From: Kineosporiaceae bacterium
Lineage (GTDB): Bacteria; Actinomycetota; Actinomycetes; Actinomycetales; Kineosporiaceae
Assembly (NCBI GenBank): GCA_016713225.1
Contig: JADJPO010000002.1
Location: forward strand, 1,040,871-1,104,870
Reading direction: 5' to 3'
DNA length: 64,000 bases
The position numbers were made by a program, and so were the translations under genes. The notes under the pieces are model-generated. The model was not told the origin of the DNA. It did no database searches and worked only from the letters and a program-made list of their open reading frames with translations. Positions 53,601-63,728 of this stretch are shown one piece after another; positions within the stretch are counted from its first letter, which is position 1, and every line of letters starts with the position of its first letter.

Positions 53601-56579
53601 TTCGCGCAGACCCTGGCGGACGCCGTCCAGGGGCACGGTCACCACCTCGGGCGTGAAGTGGTTCAGCAGGCCGGCGGCGGCGCCGTGCAGCGCGGTGGAG
53701 CGCTCGGACAGCTCCGAGCGGGCGTTCTGCCAGCGGACCGAGGTCACCTCGTGCGCCACCGTCGGATCGGTGGCCTCGCCGCTGAGCAGCCATGCCGTCG
53801 TGGCCAGGTCCTCGTCGGTGGTCGCGGCGGCCAGCGCCGCCGCCGTGCGGGGGCCGAGCCGGCTGACGGCGGCCTCGACGGCTGCCACGCCGGTGTCGGC
53901 GGCGGCGACGGCCGCCCACCACTGATCGTCGGGCATGGTGGGCAGCGAACGGGCGAAACCCCAGCTCGTCCAGGTGGTCTCACCGAGCGCCGTGAGTTGC
54001 GGCAATGCCGCGGACACGGCCTCGCGGGCATCGGCGACGTGCACGGGCACCGTCAACGCCGGTCCGGTGCCGCGGGCCAACCGCATGCCATGGGCGCCGT
54101 AGAGGGACAATCCGGCGGGGTTGGGCTGGTGGACCCGTTCGGCGTAGTCACGCAACACCGCGGCACACGAGGCGGTGTCCGTGGTGGCGATCTGGTGGGC
54201 GTCGAGGTCCGGTTCGGGTCGCTGCGCCAGGGCCTGCCGCAGTTGCAGGCGAACCTGGTTGGGGCGCGAGCCCTCGTCGTGCAGGTCCAGGGTGAACGGC
54301 GCCAACCCGGTCTGTTCCAACCGGGTGCGCACCACGTCGAGGGCGGCGCCCTTCTCGGCGACGAACAGTACGGTCCGGCCCTGGGCCATCTGGTCGGCGA
54401 TGATCGTGGTGATGGTCTGGGACTTGCCGGTGCCGGGCGGACCCTCGAGCACGAAGCTGGTCCCGCTGCGCGCCGCGGCCACCGCCTCGGCCTGGGAACT
54501 GTCGGTCGGCACCGGCGCGGCGGCCACGACGTCGTCCAGGGTCAGGCCGGCCGGGACCAGGTGGTCCGGCGTCGGATACGGCTCGGTCGGGGTGAGGGTC
54601 AGGTGGCGCACCAGCGGGCGTTGCAGGAACTGCTCCCAGTACTCGTCCAGATCGCGCCACAGCAGATAGCCGGTGAACGAGACGATGGCCAGGCGTGCCT
54701 CGCCGTCCACCCGGAACGGCAGCCCGGAGTCAGCGATCGCCTCGCGGATCAGCCGGATCGCGGCGTCGACGTCCACGCCCGACGCATCGTCACCGGCGCG
54801 TTGCGGCAGCTCGTTCAGCGCCGGGACGGTGAAGCCGAACTCCTGGCGCAGCTTCTCCATGAGGCTGAGGTTCAGCGAGATCTGGCCTGCCGGGTCGAGG
54901 GTGATGCGGTGCGGCCGGATCACCCCGTCGAGGCGGGCGGGAGCGATCAGCAGGGGTGCCGACAGGGCGCGCTCGCCCAGCATCCAGTCGAGTCGCCCGA
55001 AGGTCACGGCGAGCAGGTTGGCGCCGGTCTCCTGCGCTGCGGTGCGGGCGCGGTAGCGCAACCGGTCGACGGTGCGGCCGTGGGGACCACTGTCCAACTC
55101 CGAGAACACGGTGTGCCGCCGCACCAGCATCGAGCGCTGGACGTCGCCGGGCAGGGTGGTGGCGCGCACCACCTCACGGGCTGCCACCGCCCATTCCAGG
55201 TCGTCGACGGCGCGCAGCGAGACCTTGTAGCCGTCCTGCAGCAGCTCGGCGAACGCGCCCAGGTGCTCGTGGGGGATGAGCAGCGGCAGGTTGGTCATGC
55301 CCCGGCCCATGGTGAGCAGCGGATTGCGCAGGCTGAGGTCGAGCAGCGCGTTCTTCCAGGCGTGGATGCGAGGCGGTGCAGCCGGCCGCTTCTCCGCCTT
55401 CTCGGTCGTCGGTAGCGGCGTGCGCGTCGGCGGCGACGTCGCCGGCCGGTCGAGGCCGTGCGGGCGCAGGTCCGCGGTGGCGGCGTGGTACTCGTGGACC
55501 TCGCGGACGCCGTCCGGCCGGTCGCGGTGGGCCGGCAGCGGCAGGGCGCCCGCGGTGCGGGCCAGGGACACGTCGACCACACCGACGAGTTCACCGGTGC
55601 CGCCACGGAAGAAGGTGTCCAGCGCGAACTGCCGGGCGCGGCGGAACACCTCGCGCGGCGGGCGGCGCTCGCGGGTCAGCAACGTGGTCTCGAGTACCCC
55701 GATCAGACCCAGGTCGACGGCGTTGACCGCGCTGGTGACCTGCAGGCTCACCGCATCGGGCAGCCCCAGCGACGGCTGACGCCACCAGCCGAGGAAGGCA
55801 TGACCGCGGGCGATCCACACCACCGGGGCGATGCCGAGGTGCTCCAGGATGCCCGCCAGCGCCAGCGTGGTGTCGAGACAGGTGCCGAGCTGCTGGCCGA
55901 GCACGTCGCCGAGTGATCGCACCTTCTGGCCGTACCCCCAGCTCGCCGGCGGCTGGGCGTAGGAGATCTGTGCCTCGTGCAGGGCCAGGGCCGCGGCTTC
56001 GACGATGGCGTCGATCCGTTCGGGGCGCACGTCGGTGACGGCGAGCGAGGGCGATGAGGTGCGCTCGGCGAGGTGGTGCGCGACCCGGGGCAACAGGGTC
56101 GCGATGTCGGGATGGTTCGGCTGCACGAATGCGGCCAGCAACTGCAGGGACAACAGCGGGGAGTCCGGATCGACCAGCCACTGCCGGGCGGCCAGCAGAC
56201 GGATCGGGGTGTAGGCCACCGCTGGGTCGGTCTGGTCGGGAGGCGCTGCCTGCACGCTGACCACGATCTCGCCGCCGGCCTCCTCGTCCAGATCGGCCAG
56301 GGCGGCCGGAACCAACCGCAGGGCGGGAGCCTCGACGGTCACCGGGCGAGAGAGCTCGACGTCCTCGATCACGGTGTGCCAGGGGCGTGTGATCACCGCG
56401 CCGGTGTGATCGCGGATCTGCGCCGCGATGGTGAGCGGCCCGATCTCGGTGGGCTCGTCGTCCGGGGCGGCTGCCTCCCGCGGGATGGTGACGGTGATCC
56501 GATGCACGACGGGCAACCCGTTGTGGGCGGCGGCGTGGCTGAGCAGGGGCGCGGCCACCACCTCGATCTCCACCCGCAT
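50646..56579 (-). CDS. Giant DUF4011 helicase with REase and DUF3320 domains (hhe-like)
   Basis: A 1,977-residue protein. In order: a beta-rich N-terminus; a transglutaminase-like Cys-His region (GTCLDTTLALAGIL...ARGHAFLGWW, about residue 240-280); DUF4011 (HAWKNALLDLSLRNPLLTM, near 400); SF1 helicase with Walker A EGPPGTGKSQTI, Walker B VVFDEASQITVADAVGAL, AGDSQQMPPSSF and NVAITRARRRVMVFSS; a Vsr/MTES_1575-type nuclease (near 1660-1780: IATRLRERGVQVQTGLGLSEFRVDL); and a DUF3320 tail. DUF4011-helicase-Vsr proteins have been reported as candidate anti-phage genes. ATG 56579 is chosen; the frame is open further upstream. Confidence 0.88.
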   Translation of the reverse strand: MRVEIEVVAAPLLSHAAAHNGLPVVHRITVTIPREAAAPDDEPTEIGPLTIAAQIRDHTGAVITRPWHTVIEDVELSRPVTVEAPALRLVPAALADLDEEAGGEIVVSVQAAPPDQTDPAVAYTPIRLLAARQWLVDPDSPLLSLQLLAAFVQPNHPDIATLLPRVAHHLAERTSSPSLAVTDVRPERIDAIVEAAALALHEAQISYAQPPASWGYGQKVRSLGDVLGQQLGTCLDTTLALAGILEHLGIAPVVWIARGHAFLGWWRQPSLGLPDAVSLQVTSAVNAVDLGLIGVLETTLLTRERRPPREVFRRARQFALDTFFRGGTGELVGVVDVSLARTAGALPLPAHRDRPDGVREVHEYHAATADLRPHGLDRPATSPPTRTPLPTTEKAEKRPAAPPRIHAWKNALLDLSLRNPLLTMGRGMTNLPLLIPHEHLGAFAELLQDGYKVSLRAVDDLEWAVAAREVVRATTLPGDVQRSMLVRRHTVFSELDSGPHGRTVDRLRYRARTAAQETGANLLAVTFGRLDWMLGERALSAPLLIAPARLDGVIRPHRITLDPAGQISLNLSLMEKLRQEFGFTVPALNELPQRAGDDASGVDVDAAIRLIREAIADSGLPFRVDGEARLAIVSFTGYLLWRDLDEYWEQFLQRPLVRHLTLTPTEPYPTPDHLVPAGLTLDDVVAAAPVPTDSSQAEAVAAARSGTSFVLEGPPGTGKSQTITTIIADQMAQGRTVLFVAEKGAALDVVRTRLEQTGLAPFTLDLHDEGSRPNQVRLQLRQALAQRPEPDLDAHQIATTDTASCAAVLRDYAERVHQPNPAGLSLYGAHGMRLARGTGPALTVPVHVADAREAVSAALPQLTALGETTWTSWGFARSLPTMPDDQWWAAVAAADTGVAAVEAAVSRLGPRTAAALAAATTDEDLATTAWLLSGEATDPTVAHEVTSVRWQNARSELSERSTALHGAAAGLLNHFTPEVVTVPLDGVRQGLREAAGSFFIGRTKRVLAAAAPLLVHLRPGAPLRAKELPALAEQVADLAAQAAALVAGWRALPGCAVLPPSLNPLSASGSERIAQLLAALDADSARLAGLPPALALAVRQARAAEPPLTAVTHQLLAAAAQNLRQVRSLTGGTVSDQTRYCADIGLLARWTAGAGERAADRPAGYALRRWVAAVAALAALDGTADAARWQLLSGVISARDAVAALDRGLAAASVDERLQATGLSGFDPVGHHIMLDRYLEAGKQLRDGLRTVLPATVVGHRPFLPGAMLGTVAALEREVNRSRGGLSVRRLLEKFGPVIAEVTPCVLVSPDSLARFVPPGAVDFDLVVFDEASQITVADAVGALGRSAAAVIAGDSQQMPPSSFARADHPGDPDQVDDEVSDYVIVPDEESVLSEAVAAGLPRLWLSWHYRSQDESLIAFSNGRYYEGKLQSFPTVPGRALDSGLSLTRVEGTFHRSARRSADGADEGLLRTNPIEARAVADEVLRRWSAGERSLGVVTFNIQQRALIEQLLVDAGRPGLAESLDDRHDGVFVKNLENVQGDERDVVLFSTAFSPTANGTLPLNFGPLNRVGGQRRLNVAITRARRRVMVFSSFDPEHLRVEATSSIGIRDLRDFLEQARAGGDRTLTPARPAPVDRHRDQIATRLRERGVQVQTGLGLSEFRVDLAVSAPGAPDGAPAVLAVLLDSPVWGRRRTTADRDALPVTVLRDIMAWPDVARIWLPAWLRDPEPILDQVIEQARQAAGRPMRRPERVITRVSTLTEANPAHRLEPEDPAPTTPMTTTAPTASLGAGSRWAEPFVPYEPPIAGPPSVLARLGPGRRVEPVLVAIREAVSAEGPISPARLARSVVRRFGVTRLQPQRQQEISAAVPPDLVRDAEGFIWPRERDPRTWRGYRTFDGPARDRPLEDVALRELANALTDLAQGAMGITPEDLFRATHRIFGGTRLTEGARARCQDAFRLAVAEDRLDVVAGLVKAR

Positions 56580-56614
56580 GGAGTGCACTCTAGGCCGAGA
56601 CGACACCGCGCTGA

Positions 56615-57076
56615 TCAGGCCTCGACGAGGGCCTTCACGCGGGTGAGGGTCTGGGTCATGCCACGCCGGTTGGTTCGCCCGCGCCACCGCCCGGCCAGCG
56701 TCCAGTAGAGCCGGGTCCAGATCGTGTCGGGCAGCCGGAACGACTCGGTGACCGCGGAGCCGACCGCGCTGGGCTCGATGTCGTATCGCCACGAGTTCGC
56801 CACCACGTCGCCCGGGCCCAGGACGTCGAACCCGAAGCTGCGGCCCGGCTCGCAGCTGGTCACGCGGCAGGTGGTCCAGTAGGTCGGCCCGCGCTCGTTG
56901 CGCTTGACATGGCCGCGGAACCTCGCGCCCAGCGCAGGTCCGGTGGCACCGTCGAGCCACTCGGCCTCGAACGTCTCCGGGCTCAACTCACCGATTCGGG
57001 TCACATCGGAGACGACTGCCCACACCTGATCGGGGGTCGCTGCCATGTCCACCGTCACCGCATCGCCCAGGCTCAC
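56615..57076 (-). CDS. SRPBCC family protein
   Basis: A 153-residue START/Bet v1-like lipid- or polyketide-binding fold: VTVDMAATPDQVWAVVSDVTRIGEL at the N-terminus and SFRLPDTIWTRLYWTLAGRW, with the long C-terminal helix RGMTQTLTRVKALVEA. Single gene, divergent from the next membrane protein. The ligand is unknown. Confidence 0.87.
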   Translation of the reverse strand: MSLGDAVTVDMAATPDQVWAVVSDVTRIGELSPETFEAEWLDGATGPALGARFRGHVKRNERGPTYWTTCRVTSCEPGRSFGFDVLGPGDVVANSWRYDIEPSAVGSAVTESFRLPDTIWTRLYWTLAGRWRGRTNRRGMTQTLTRVKALVEA

Positions 57077-57138
57077 GACCTCGACTCTAGGTGGCTTCTG
57101 CCGGGGCGGCGCGCCGTGTCTCGTGTCATGATCGGGCA

Positions 57139-57750
57139 GTGACCGAGCAGCCCTCCCGTGACCCCGACCAGACCCGGCCCGCCGGTACTCAACCGACCGC
57201 TGCCCAGCCCACGGTGGTGGTCGAGCGCGAGCGCGACTGGAGTACGCGGATCGTGCTGGTGCTGGTGACGATCGTGTTGCTGGCGCTGGCGGGGCTGCTC
57301 GCGGTCACCTGGATGCCCAGCTGGTGGGCGCACCGGGTGGGGGACGTGGCCGACGGCAAGTGGGGCTCGGGCACCTTCGCCGGTCTCACCTGTGGCTTCG
57401 TGTTCACCGCCATTCCTCTGCTGCTGGTGCGCCGGGTCTTCGCTCGGCACGGTCGCATCGCCGTCCGGCTGGTCTGGCTGTTGCTGGCGGTGTTGTTCGC
57501 CGCACCGAACCTGATCACGCTCGGGATCGTGCTCGGCAACGGCAACTCCGCCCATGCCGCCGAACGCACCTTCGACGTCGAGGCACCAGGCTTCCGGAAC
57601 GCGACCGCGATCGGCGCGGCGGTGGCGGTCGTGTTCGTCGTGATGCTCTGGGCGCTGCTGGCCAGCCGCCGGCGTCGGTCGAGGCAGTTGCACGAGCGTG
57701 ACGAGGAGCTCAAGGCGCTGCGCCAGCAGGTGGGGGACGGCGGCCACTGA
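57139..57750 (+). CDS. Hypothetical membrane protein
   Basis: A 203-residue protein with four membrane segments (VLVLVTIVLLALAGLLAVTW, FAGLTCGFVFTAIPLLLV, LVWLLLAVLFAAPNLITLGIVL, AVAVVFVVMLWALLAS) and a charged helical tail (RRRSRQLHERDEELKALRQQ), probably a short coiled coil. GTG 57139 is chosen over an upstream open frame. I do not know the family. Repeat R2 begins 8 bp after its stop. Confidence 0.75.
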   Translation: MTEQPSRDPDQTRPAGTQPTAAQPTVVVERERDWSTRIVLVLVTIVLLALAGLLAVTWMPSWWAHRVGDVADGKWGSGTFAGLTCGFVFTAIPLLLVRRVFARHGRIAVRLVWLLLAVLFAAPNLITLGIVLGNGNSAHAAERTFDVEAPGFRNATAIGAAVAVVFVVMLWALLASRRRRSRQLHERDEELKALRQQVGDGGH

Positions 57751-57758
57751 CCCGTCCT

Positions 57759-57812
57759 CGATTGTGTGCGGCGGAACTGGGCCTATGGCACCACTTTCGC
57801 CACACACAATCG
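57759..57812 (+). repeat. Hairpin repeat R2, left copy of DUF559 cassette 2
   Basis: 54 bp with inverted ends CGATTGTGTGCGGCG and CGCCACACACAATCG (one mismatch) around an asymmetric core ACTGGGCCTATGGCACCACT. The copy at 58822-58873 has the same orientation and differs at two positions before diverging at its last few bases. Related solo sequence lies at 6832-6886. Confidence 0.9.
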
Positions 57813-57826
57813 TCGGGAGGCTCGCG

Positions 57827-57835
57827 TTGTCCACA
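57827..57835. promoter_or_regulatory. DnaA-box-like site in DUF559 cassette 2
   Basis: TTGTCCACA, a perfect match to the usual actinobacterial DnaA box, 14 bp after the left repeat and upstream of the nuclease gene. Cassette 1 has equivalent sites in the same place. Short motif; chance is not excluded. Confidence 0.5.
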
Positions 57836-57886
57836 GGGTGAGGGTGGGCGGCTGCGTTCGGGGGCGTGGCTGGGCAGGATGGCGGT

Positions 57887-58808
57887 GTGGAGTCGATGCC
57901 GCCGCGACGTCGTCGGGCTGAACTCGCCGCTCCGCTGGCTGCCCGGCATGGCGGTGTCGTGCATCGTCGTGATCTTCGGCGCGTGGGCATCGACGAGCAG
58001 GGGGTTCGTGCCGAGGTGGCTGCTGGTCGATGGGCCAAGGCGGGACGGCACACCGTGATCGCGGGTAGTGGACCGGTGCAGGGCGAGGGCCTGTTGGCAG
58101 GGGTCTGGGAGAGCGGATCAGGGGTGCTGGACGGTGTGGCTGCGCTGTTGGCCGTTGGGCTGAGGGGGATTCGACCCCGACGTGATCGATGTGTCGGTGC
58201 CTGCCGGCACGCATCCGGGGCGGCCGGCGGGCGTGCGGGTGCGTCGACGTCGGCGGATGCCTCCGGTGGCCACTGGTGGGCTACCCCGGGTGCGACGCGA
58301 GTGGGCCACGCTGCATGCTGCGCAGTGGGCTCGGACCGACCGCGCCGCAGCGCTGCTGGTGTGTCTGCCGGTGCAGCAACGGTTGGTCGAGCCCGGCCGG
58401 CTGCTCGCGGCGTGGGAGGCGACGATCTACAGTTCGCGCCGTGCTCTGCTCGACCAGGTGGTGCGTGATGTCTGCGATGGCGCGCAGTCGTTGGGTGAGC
58501 TCGACTTCGCCCGGCGCTGCCGTGAGCGTGGTCTGCCGGAGCCGGATCGTCAGGTGGTGCGTCGTGGGCCGGGTGGCCGGGTCTACCTCGACGTCGAGTT
58601 CACCGACGTGGGCCTGGTGGTGGAGATCGACGGTGGGCATCACGCGCAGGCGTTGAACCCGGTCGATGACGCATTGCGCCAGAACGAGGTGACCCTGGAC
58701 CGACGCATGGTGCTCCGCATCCCCGTCCTCGGCCTGCGGCTGACCCCGGATGCCTTCATGGACCAGGTGGTCAGAGCGCATCACCTGGCCAGCACCCGAG
58801 CCGCCTGA
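57887..58808 (+). CDS. AbiEi-like winged-helix + DUF559 (Vsr-like) nuclease 2, one frameshift
   Basis: About 306 residues after removing one G from the run 58164-58168. Winged-helix N-terminus: AARHGGVVHRRDLRRVGIDEQ and GRWAKAGRHTVIAG; middle helical part; C-terminal nuclease with GELDFARRCRERGLPEPDRQ, RVYLDVEFTD, LVVEIDGGHHAQ and the Asn/Arg segment RQNEVTLDRRMVLRIP. All core PD-(D/E)XK acidic residues are present, unlike copy 1 where one is Asp. The stop lies 14 bp before the right repeat. GTG 57887 follows CAGGA. Sequence identity to copy 1 is low, so the two are old paralogues. Confidence 0.82.
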
Positions 58809-58821
58809 CCGACCTCGGCAA

Positions 58822-58873
58822 CGATTGCGTGCGGCGGAACTGGGCCTATGGCACCACGTTCGCCACACACATT
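58822..58873 (+). repeat. Hairpin repeat R2, right copy of DUF559 cassette 2
   Basis: CGATTGCGTGCGGCGG at the left and CGCCACACACATT at the right, with the same core as the left copy. It lies between the nuclease stop and the galK stop codon, and its last base is adjacent to that stop (58874-58876). Confidence 0.88.
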
Positions 58874-60072
58874 CTAGGCAACACGACCTGCCGACCCTGC
58901 AGGGGTGGCCAGGAGGAAGGCGGGGGGACCGAACTCCCTGCGGGCGAAGGACTCTGCCACGGCGCCCGCCACCCGGGGCGCGGCGTCCGCACGGACCAGC
59001 GCGATCGCCGAGCCGCCGAAGCCGCCGCCGGTCATCCGGGCACCCAGCGCGCCGGCAGCCAGCGCCGCCTCACAGGCCAGGTCGAGTTCGGCGCACGAGA
59101 CCTCGTAGTCGTCGCGCAGCGAGGCGTGCGAGGCATCGAACAGTGGGCCGAGGGCGTCCAACCGGCCGGCTCGCAACACGTCCACCGCTGCGCGCACCCG
59201 GTCGATCTCGGTCACCACGTGGCGCACCCGGCGCCGGTGCTCCTCGGTGCCCAGCCGCGCCAGGGCGTCGTCCAGGGACTCGATCTCGACGTCGCGCAGC
59301 GACGTGACCCCCAGGTCGGCCGCGGCCTCACGGCACACCTCGCGCCGCGACCCGTACCGGCCGTCGACCAACGCATGGTGCACCCGGGTGTCCATCACCA
59401 GCACCGCCAACCCGGCCCTGGCCGCATCGAACGGCACCTGCTGCAGCGAGAAGTCGCGACAGTCCAGCGCCAGCGCATGCCCCGCCCGGGCCCGCAACGA
59501 GGCGGCCTGGTCCATGCCCCCGGTGGGTGCTCCGGCAATCTCGTTCTCGGCACGCACACACGAGCGCGCCAACCGGGCGCGGCCGGCGTCGTCCGCTCCC
59601 AGGCCGCACCCCGCCAGCTCGTCCAGGGCGATCGCCACGGCACACTCCAGGGCCGCGGACGACGACAGCCCGGCACCGACCGGCACCTCGCTGACCACAG
59701 CGGCCTCGAAACCGGTCAGAGCGCAACCCTGATCGAGCGCGAGCGCCCAGGGCACGCCGACGACATACCCGGCCCAGCCCGCCACCCGTCCGGGCGCCAC
59801 CTCGGCCAGGGTCCCGCGCCAGGGCTCACCGGCCGTCGAGGTCACCTGCAGCACGTTGTCCGCACGGTGTCGCAGCGCGACGAACGTCCGGTGCGGCAAG
59901 GCCATCGGCAGGCACAACCCGTCGTTGTAGTCCACGTGTTCGCCGATCAGGTTCACCCGCCCGGGGGCTGCCCAGACACCGTCCGGCTCGCCGCCGAACG
60001 ACTGGCGAAAGTCCGCGGTCACCTGCTCGACGCCCGCCCCGGCGTCCGGCGACGGGTACCAGTGGGCACCGC

Positions 60073-60076
<4 letters not shown>
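58874..60076 (-). CDS. galK: Galactokinase
   Basis: A 400-residue GHMP kinase that phosphorylates galactose at C1. Seen: the galactose signature GRVNLIGEHVDYNDGLCLPMA, the ATP motif PVGAGLSSSAALECA, the catalytic Asp in GGMDQAASL and RMTGGGFGGSAIALV. GTG 60076 overlaps the galT stop (GTGA). The TAG stop is directly at the edge of repeat R2, so the C-terminus (TPAGSAGRVA) may have been set by that insertion. Confidence 0.95.
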
Positions 60077-61232
<1,156 letters not shown>

Positions 61233-61236
<4 letters not shown>

Positions 61237-62033
61237 CGTGCCTCCTGGGGGAGGGTGGCCCCGGTCGGGGCGAGGATCAGGCGGCCGACCTTGCCGGCGA
61301 GCACCCGGCCTGCCTCCTCGTCGAGCTGATCGTCGGTGACCAACACATCGACCTCGGTGAGCCGGGCCATCGTGCTCAGGCCCACCACGCCCCACTTGGT
61401 GCTGTCGGCGGTGACCACGACCTGCCGGGCGCAGGCGATGAGCGCCTGGTTGGTCTCGGACTCGACCAGGTTGGGGGTGGTGAACCCGGCCCGCTCGTCG
61501 AAACCGTGCACCCCGAGGAACAGCCAGTCCACGTGCAGCCGGCGCAGGGTGGCGACGGCCACCGTGCCGACCAGGGCGTCGGACGGCGTGCGCTCGCCGC
61601 CCGTCAGCACCACGGTCAGATCGTCTCGGGCGGACTCGTGCAGCACCTCGGCGACCGGCAGCGAGTTGGTCACCACGGTCAGATCGGGGACGGCACGCAG
61701 CTGCTGCGCGACGGCGTAGGTGGTGGTGCCGGCCGAGACCGCCACGCAGTCACCGGGGGAGACCAGCTGGGTCGCCGCGGCGGCGATCGCGGCCTTCTCG
61801 ATCAGCTGCAGCGAGGACTTGACGTTGAACCCGGGCTCCTCGGCGCTGCGTCCGGAGACCGCAGTGGCGCCGCCGTGCACCCGCGAGACCAGCCCTTTGC
61901 GGGCGAGGATCGCGATGTCCCGCCGGATGGTCATGTCCGAGACGCCGAGCAGTTCCACCAGGTCGCTGACCCGGGCGCCCCCGGTGAGCTGTACCTGTTC
62001 GAGGATGCGCTCCTGCCGTTGCCGTGCGAGCAC
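61233..62033 (-). CDS. DeoR family transcriptional repressor
   Basis: A 266-residue regulator. The N-terminal HTH is RVSDLVELLGVSDMTIRRDIAILARKGLVSRVHGGA; the sugar-phosphate-sensing DeoRC domain has SAGTTTYAVAQQL, TNSLPVAEVL and VVTADSTKWG. It heads the galT-galK operon and is divergent from the ABC transporter genes, so it probably represses both and is released by a galactose phosphate. GTG 62033 follows AAGGAGG. Confidence 0.93.
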
Positions 62034-62308
62034 GCCGACACCTCCTTCCGCCAGGGGTCAACACTAGAACCGCACGCACCGTGAAAGTCAACAATCTCGA
62101 ACATCGGAGCGTGTGGCATGTCGACGCGCCACGCGCTGACCCACCCCGCCAGTCGCGTTCGCATCAGTTCGATTACGAGGGTGCCAGCCACTTGACAGGC
62201 GGGAGATGTCCCAGACAAGGTATGCAACATTGTGAGGGGTCGTGTTGATTTCTGTTCGCCCCTCGATCGGTCGGTCGTGCCAGTGTCGGCACGCTGAAGG
62301 AGGCATGC
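62034..62308. promoter_or_regulatory. Divergent control region of the galactose locus with DeoR-like sites
   Basis: 275 bp between deoR and the binding-protein gene. Two related motifs face each direction: TGTTCGAGATTGTTGA (62103-62088, minus) and TGTTGATTTCTGTTCG (62243-62258, plus). They have the paired TGTT-type half-sites typical of DeoR/GlpR operators. The second lies 50 bp before the transporter start. Confidence 0.6.
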
Positions 62309-63685
62309 ATGTCCCGTCCCCAGTCCGAGGCCGAGTACCTGGCTCGCTTGGTTCCGCCGTCGGTCGCCGCGACCTCGTTCAACCGACGCGCGCTGCTGCG
62401 CGCGGGTGCGGGCCTGGGTGCCGCCGCAGGTGGCGCCGTCCTGCTCTCCGCGTGCGGCGGTTCCGACTCGTCGACCTCCGGTGCGACCAGTGCCGCTGCG
62501 TCCGGCGGCGCCTCCGCCGCCGGCGGTGGCGAGGTGAGCTTCGGCTCCAACGCCTCCGATGAGATCCCGAAGAAGGTCATCGCCGCCCTCGCGGACGGCT
62601 TCAAGACCTCGGCCGGCACCACGGTCAAGGTCAACACCCAGGACCACAACACCTTCCAGGAGAACATCAACAACTACCTTCAGGGCAAGCCGGACGACGT
62701 GTTCACCTGGTTCGCCGGGTACCGGATGCGGTTCTTCGCCTCCAAGGGCCTGGCCGGCGACGTGAGCGACGTCTGGGGCAAGATGCAGGGCTTCACCGAC
62801 GCCTTCAAGACCGCCTCGACCGGTGATGACGGCAAGCAGTACTTCGTGCCCAGCTCGTACTACCCGTGGGCCGTCTTCTACCGGCCGTCGCTGTGGAAGG
62901 AGAAGGGCTACACCGTTCCCAAGACGCTGGACGAGCTGAAGACACTCGGCGCCCAGATGAAGAAGGACGGCCTGACCCCGATCGCGTTCGGCGACAAGGA
63001 CGGCTGGCCGGCGATGGGCACCTTCGACGTGCTCAACATGCGCGTCAACGGCTACCAGTTCCACATCGACCTGATGTCGCACAAGGTGTCCTGGAGCGAC
63101 CCGAAGGTCAAGAAGGTCTTCTCGACCTGGGCCGAGCTGCTGCCGCTGCACCAGGCCGACCCGCTGGGCCGCACCTGGCAGGAGGCCGCGCAGGCGCTGC
63201 AGACCAAGAAGGCCGGCATGTACCTGCTGGGCCTGTTCGTCACCCAGCAGATGACCGCCAACCTGGACGACGTCGACTTCTTCACCTTCCCGGAGATCGA
63301 CTCGGCCATCGGCTCCGATGCGCTGGACGCCCCGATCGACGGCTTCATGATGGCCAAGAAGCCCAAGGACGAGGCCCGTGCCAAGGCCCTGCTGGAGTGG
63401 CTCGGCGGCAAGGAGGCCGGTGGCATCTACGCCAAGACCGACCCGACGACGCTGATCGCCAACTCTCAGGTCGACATCAGCGGGTACACGGCACTGCAGA
63501 AGAAGTCGGCCGAACTGGTCGGCTCGGCGAAGAACATCGCGCAGTTCCTCGACCGCGACACGCGGCCGGACTTCGCCTCGACCGTGATGATCCCGGGTAT
63601 TCAGACCTTCTTGAAGAACCCCAAGGACATCGACGGCCTCTGCAACAGCTTGGAGAACCAGGCCAAGACCATCTTCACGGCCTGA
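62309..63685 (+). CDS. ABC sugar transporter substrate-binding lipoprotein
   Basis: A 458-residue protein of the SBP_bac_1 family. The N-terminus has a twin-Arg motif (FNRRALLRAG, Arg26-27) and a lipobox LSAC (Cys49), so it is probably exported folded and then lipidated. The mature domain shows VFTWFAGYRMRFFASKGL, YYPWAVFYRPSLWKEKGY, GDKDGWPAMGTFDVLN and DGFMMAKKPKDEARAKALLEWL. A permease gene follows. With the gal genes opposite, galactose or a galactoside is the likely substrate. Confidence 0.92.
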   Translation: MSRPQSEAEYLARLVPPSVAATSFNRRALLRAGAGLGAAAGGAVLLSACGGSDSSTSGATSAAASGGASAAGGGEVSFGSNASDEIPKKVIAALADGFKTSAGTTVKVNTQDHNTFQENINNYLQGKPDDVFTWFAGYRMRFFASKGLAGDVSDVWGKMQGFTDAFKTASTGDDGKQYFVPSSYYPWAVFYRPSLWKEKGYTVPKTLDELKTLGAQMKKDGLTPIAFGDKDGWPAMGTFDVLNMRVNGYQFHIDLMSHKVSWSDPKVKKVFSTWAELLPLHQADPLGRTWQEAAQALQTKKAGMYLLGLFVTQQMTANLDDVDFFTFPEIDSAIGSDALDAPIDGFMMAKKPKDEARAKALLEWLGGKEAGGIYAKTDPTTLIANSQVDISGYTALQKKSAELVGSAKNIAQFLDRDTRPDFASTVMIPGIQTFLKNPKDIDGLCNSLENQAKTIFTA

Positions 63686-63728
63686 TCCACCGGAGCGCCG
63701 CCGGCAGGCGGGGGAAGGCAGGTACTCG

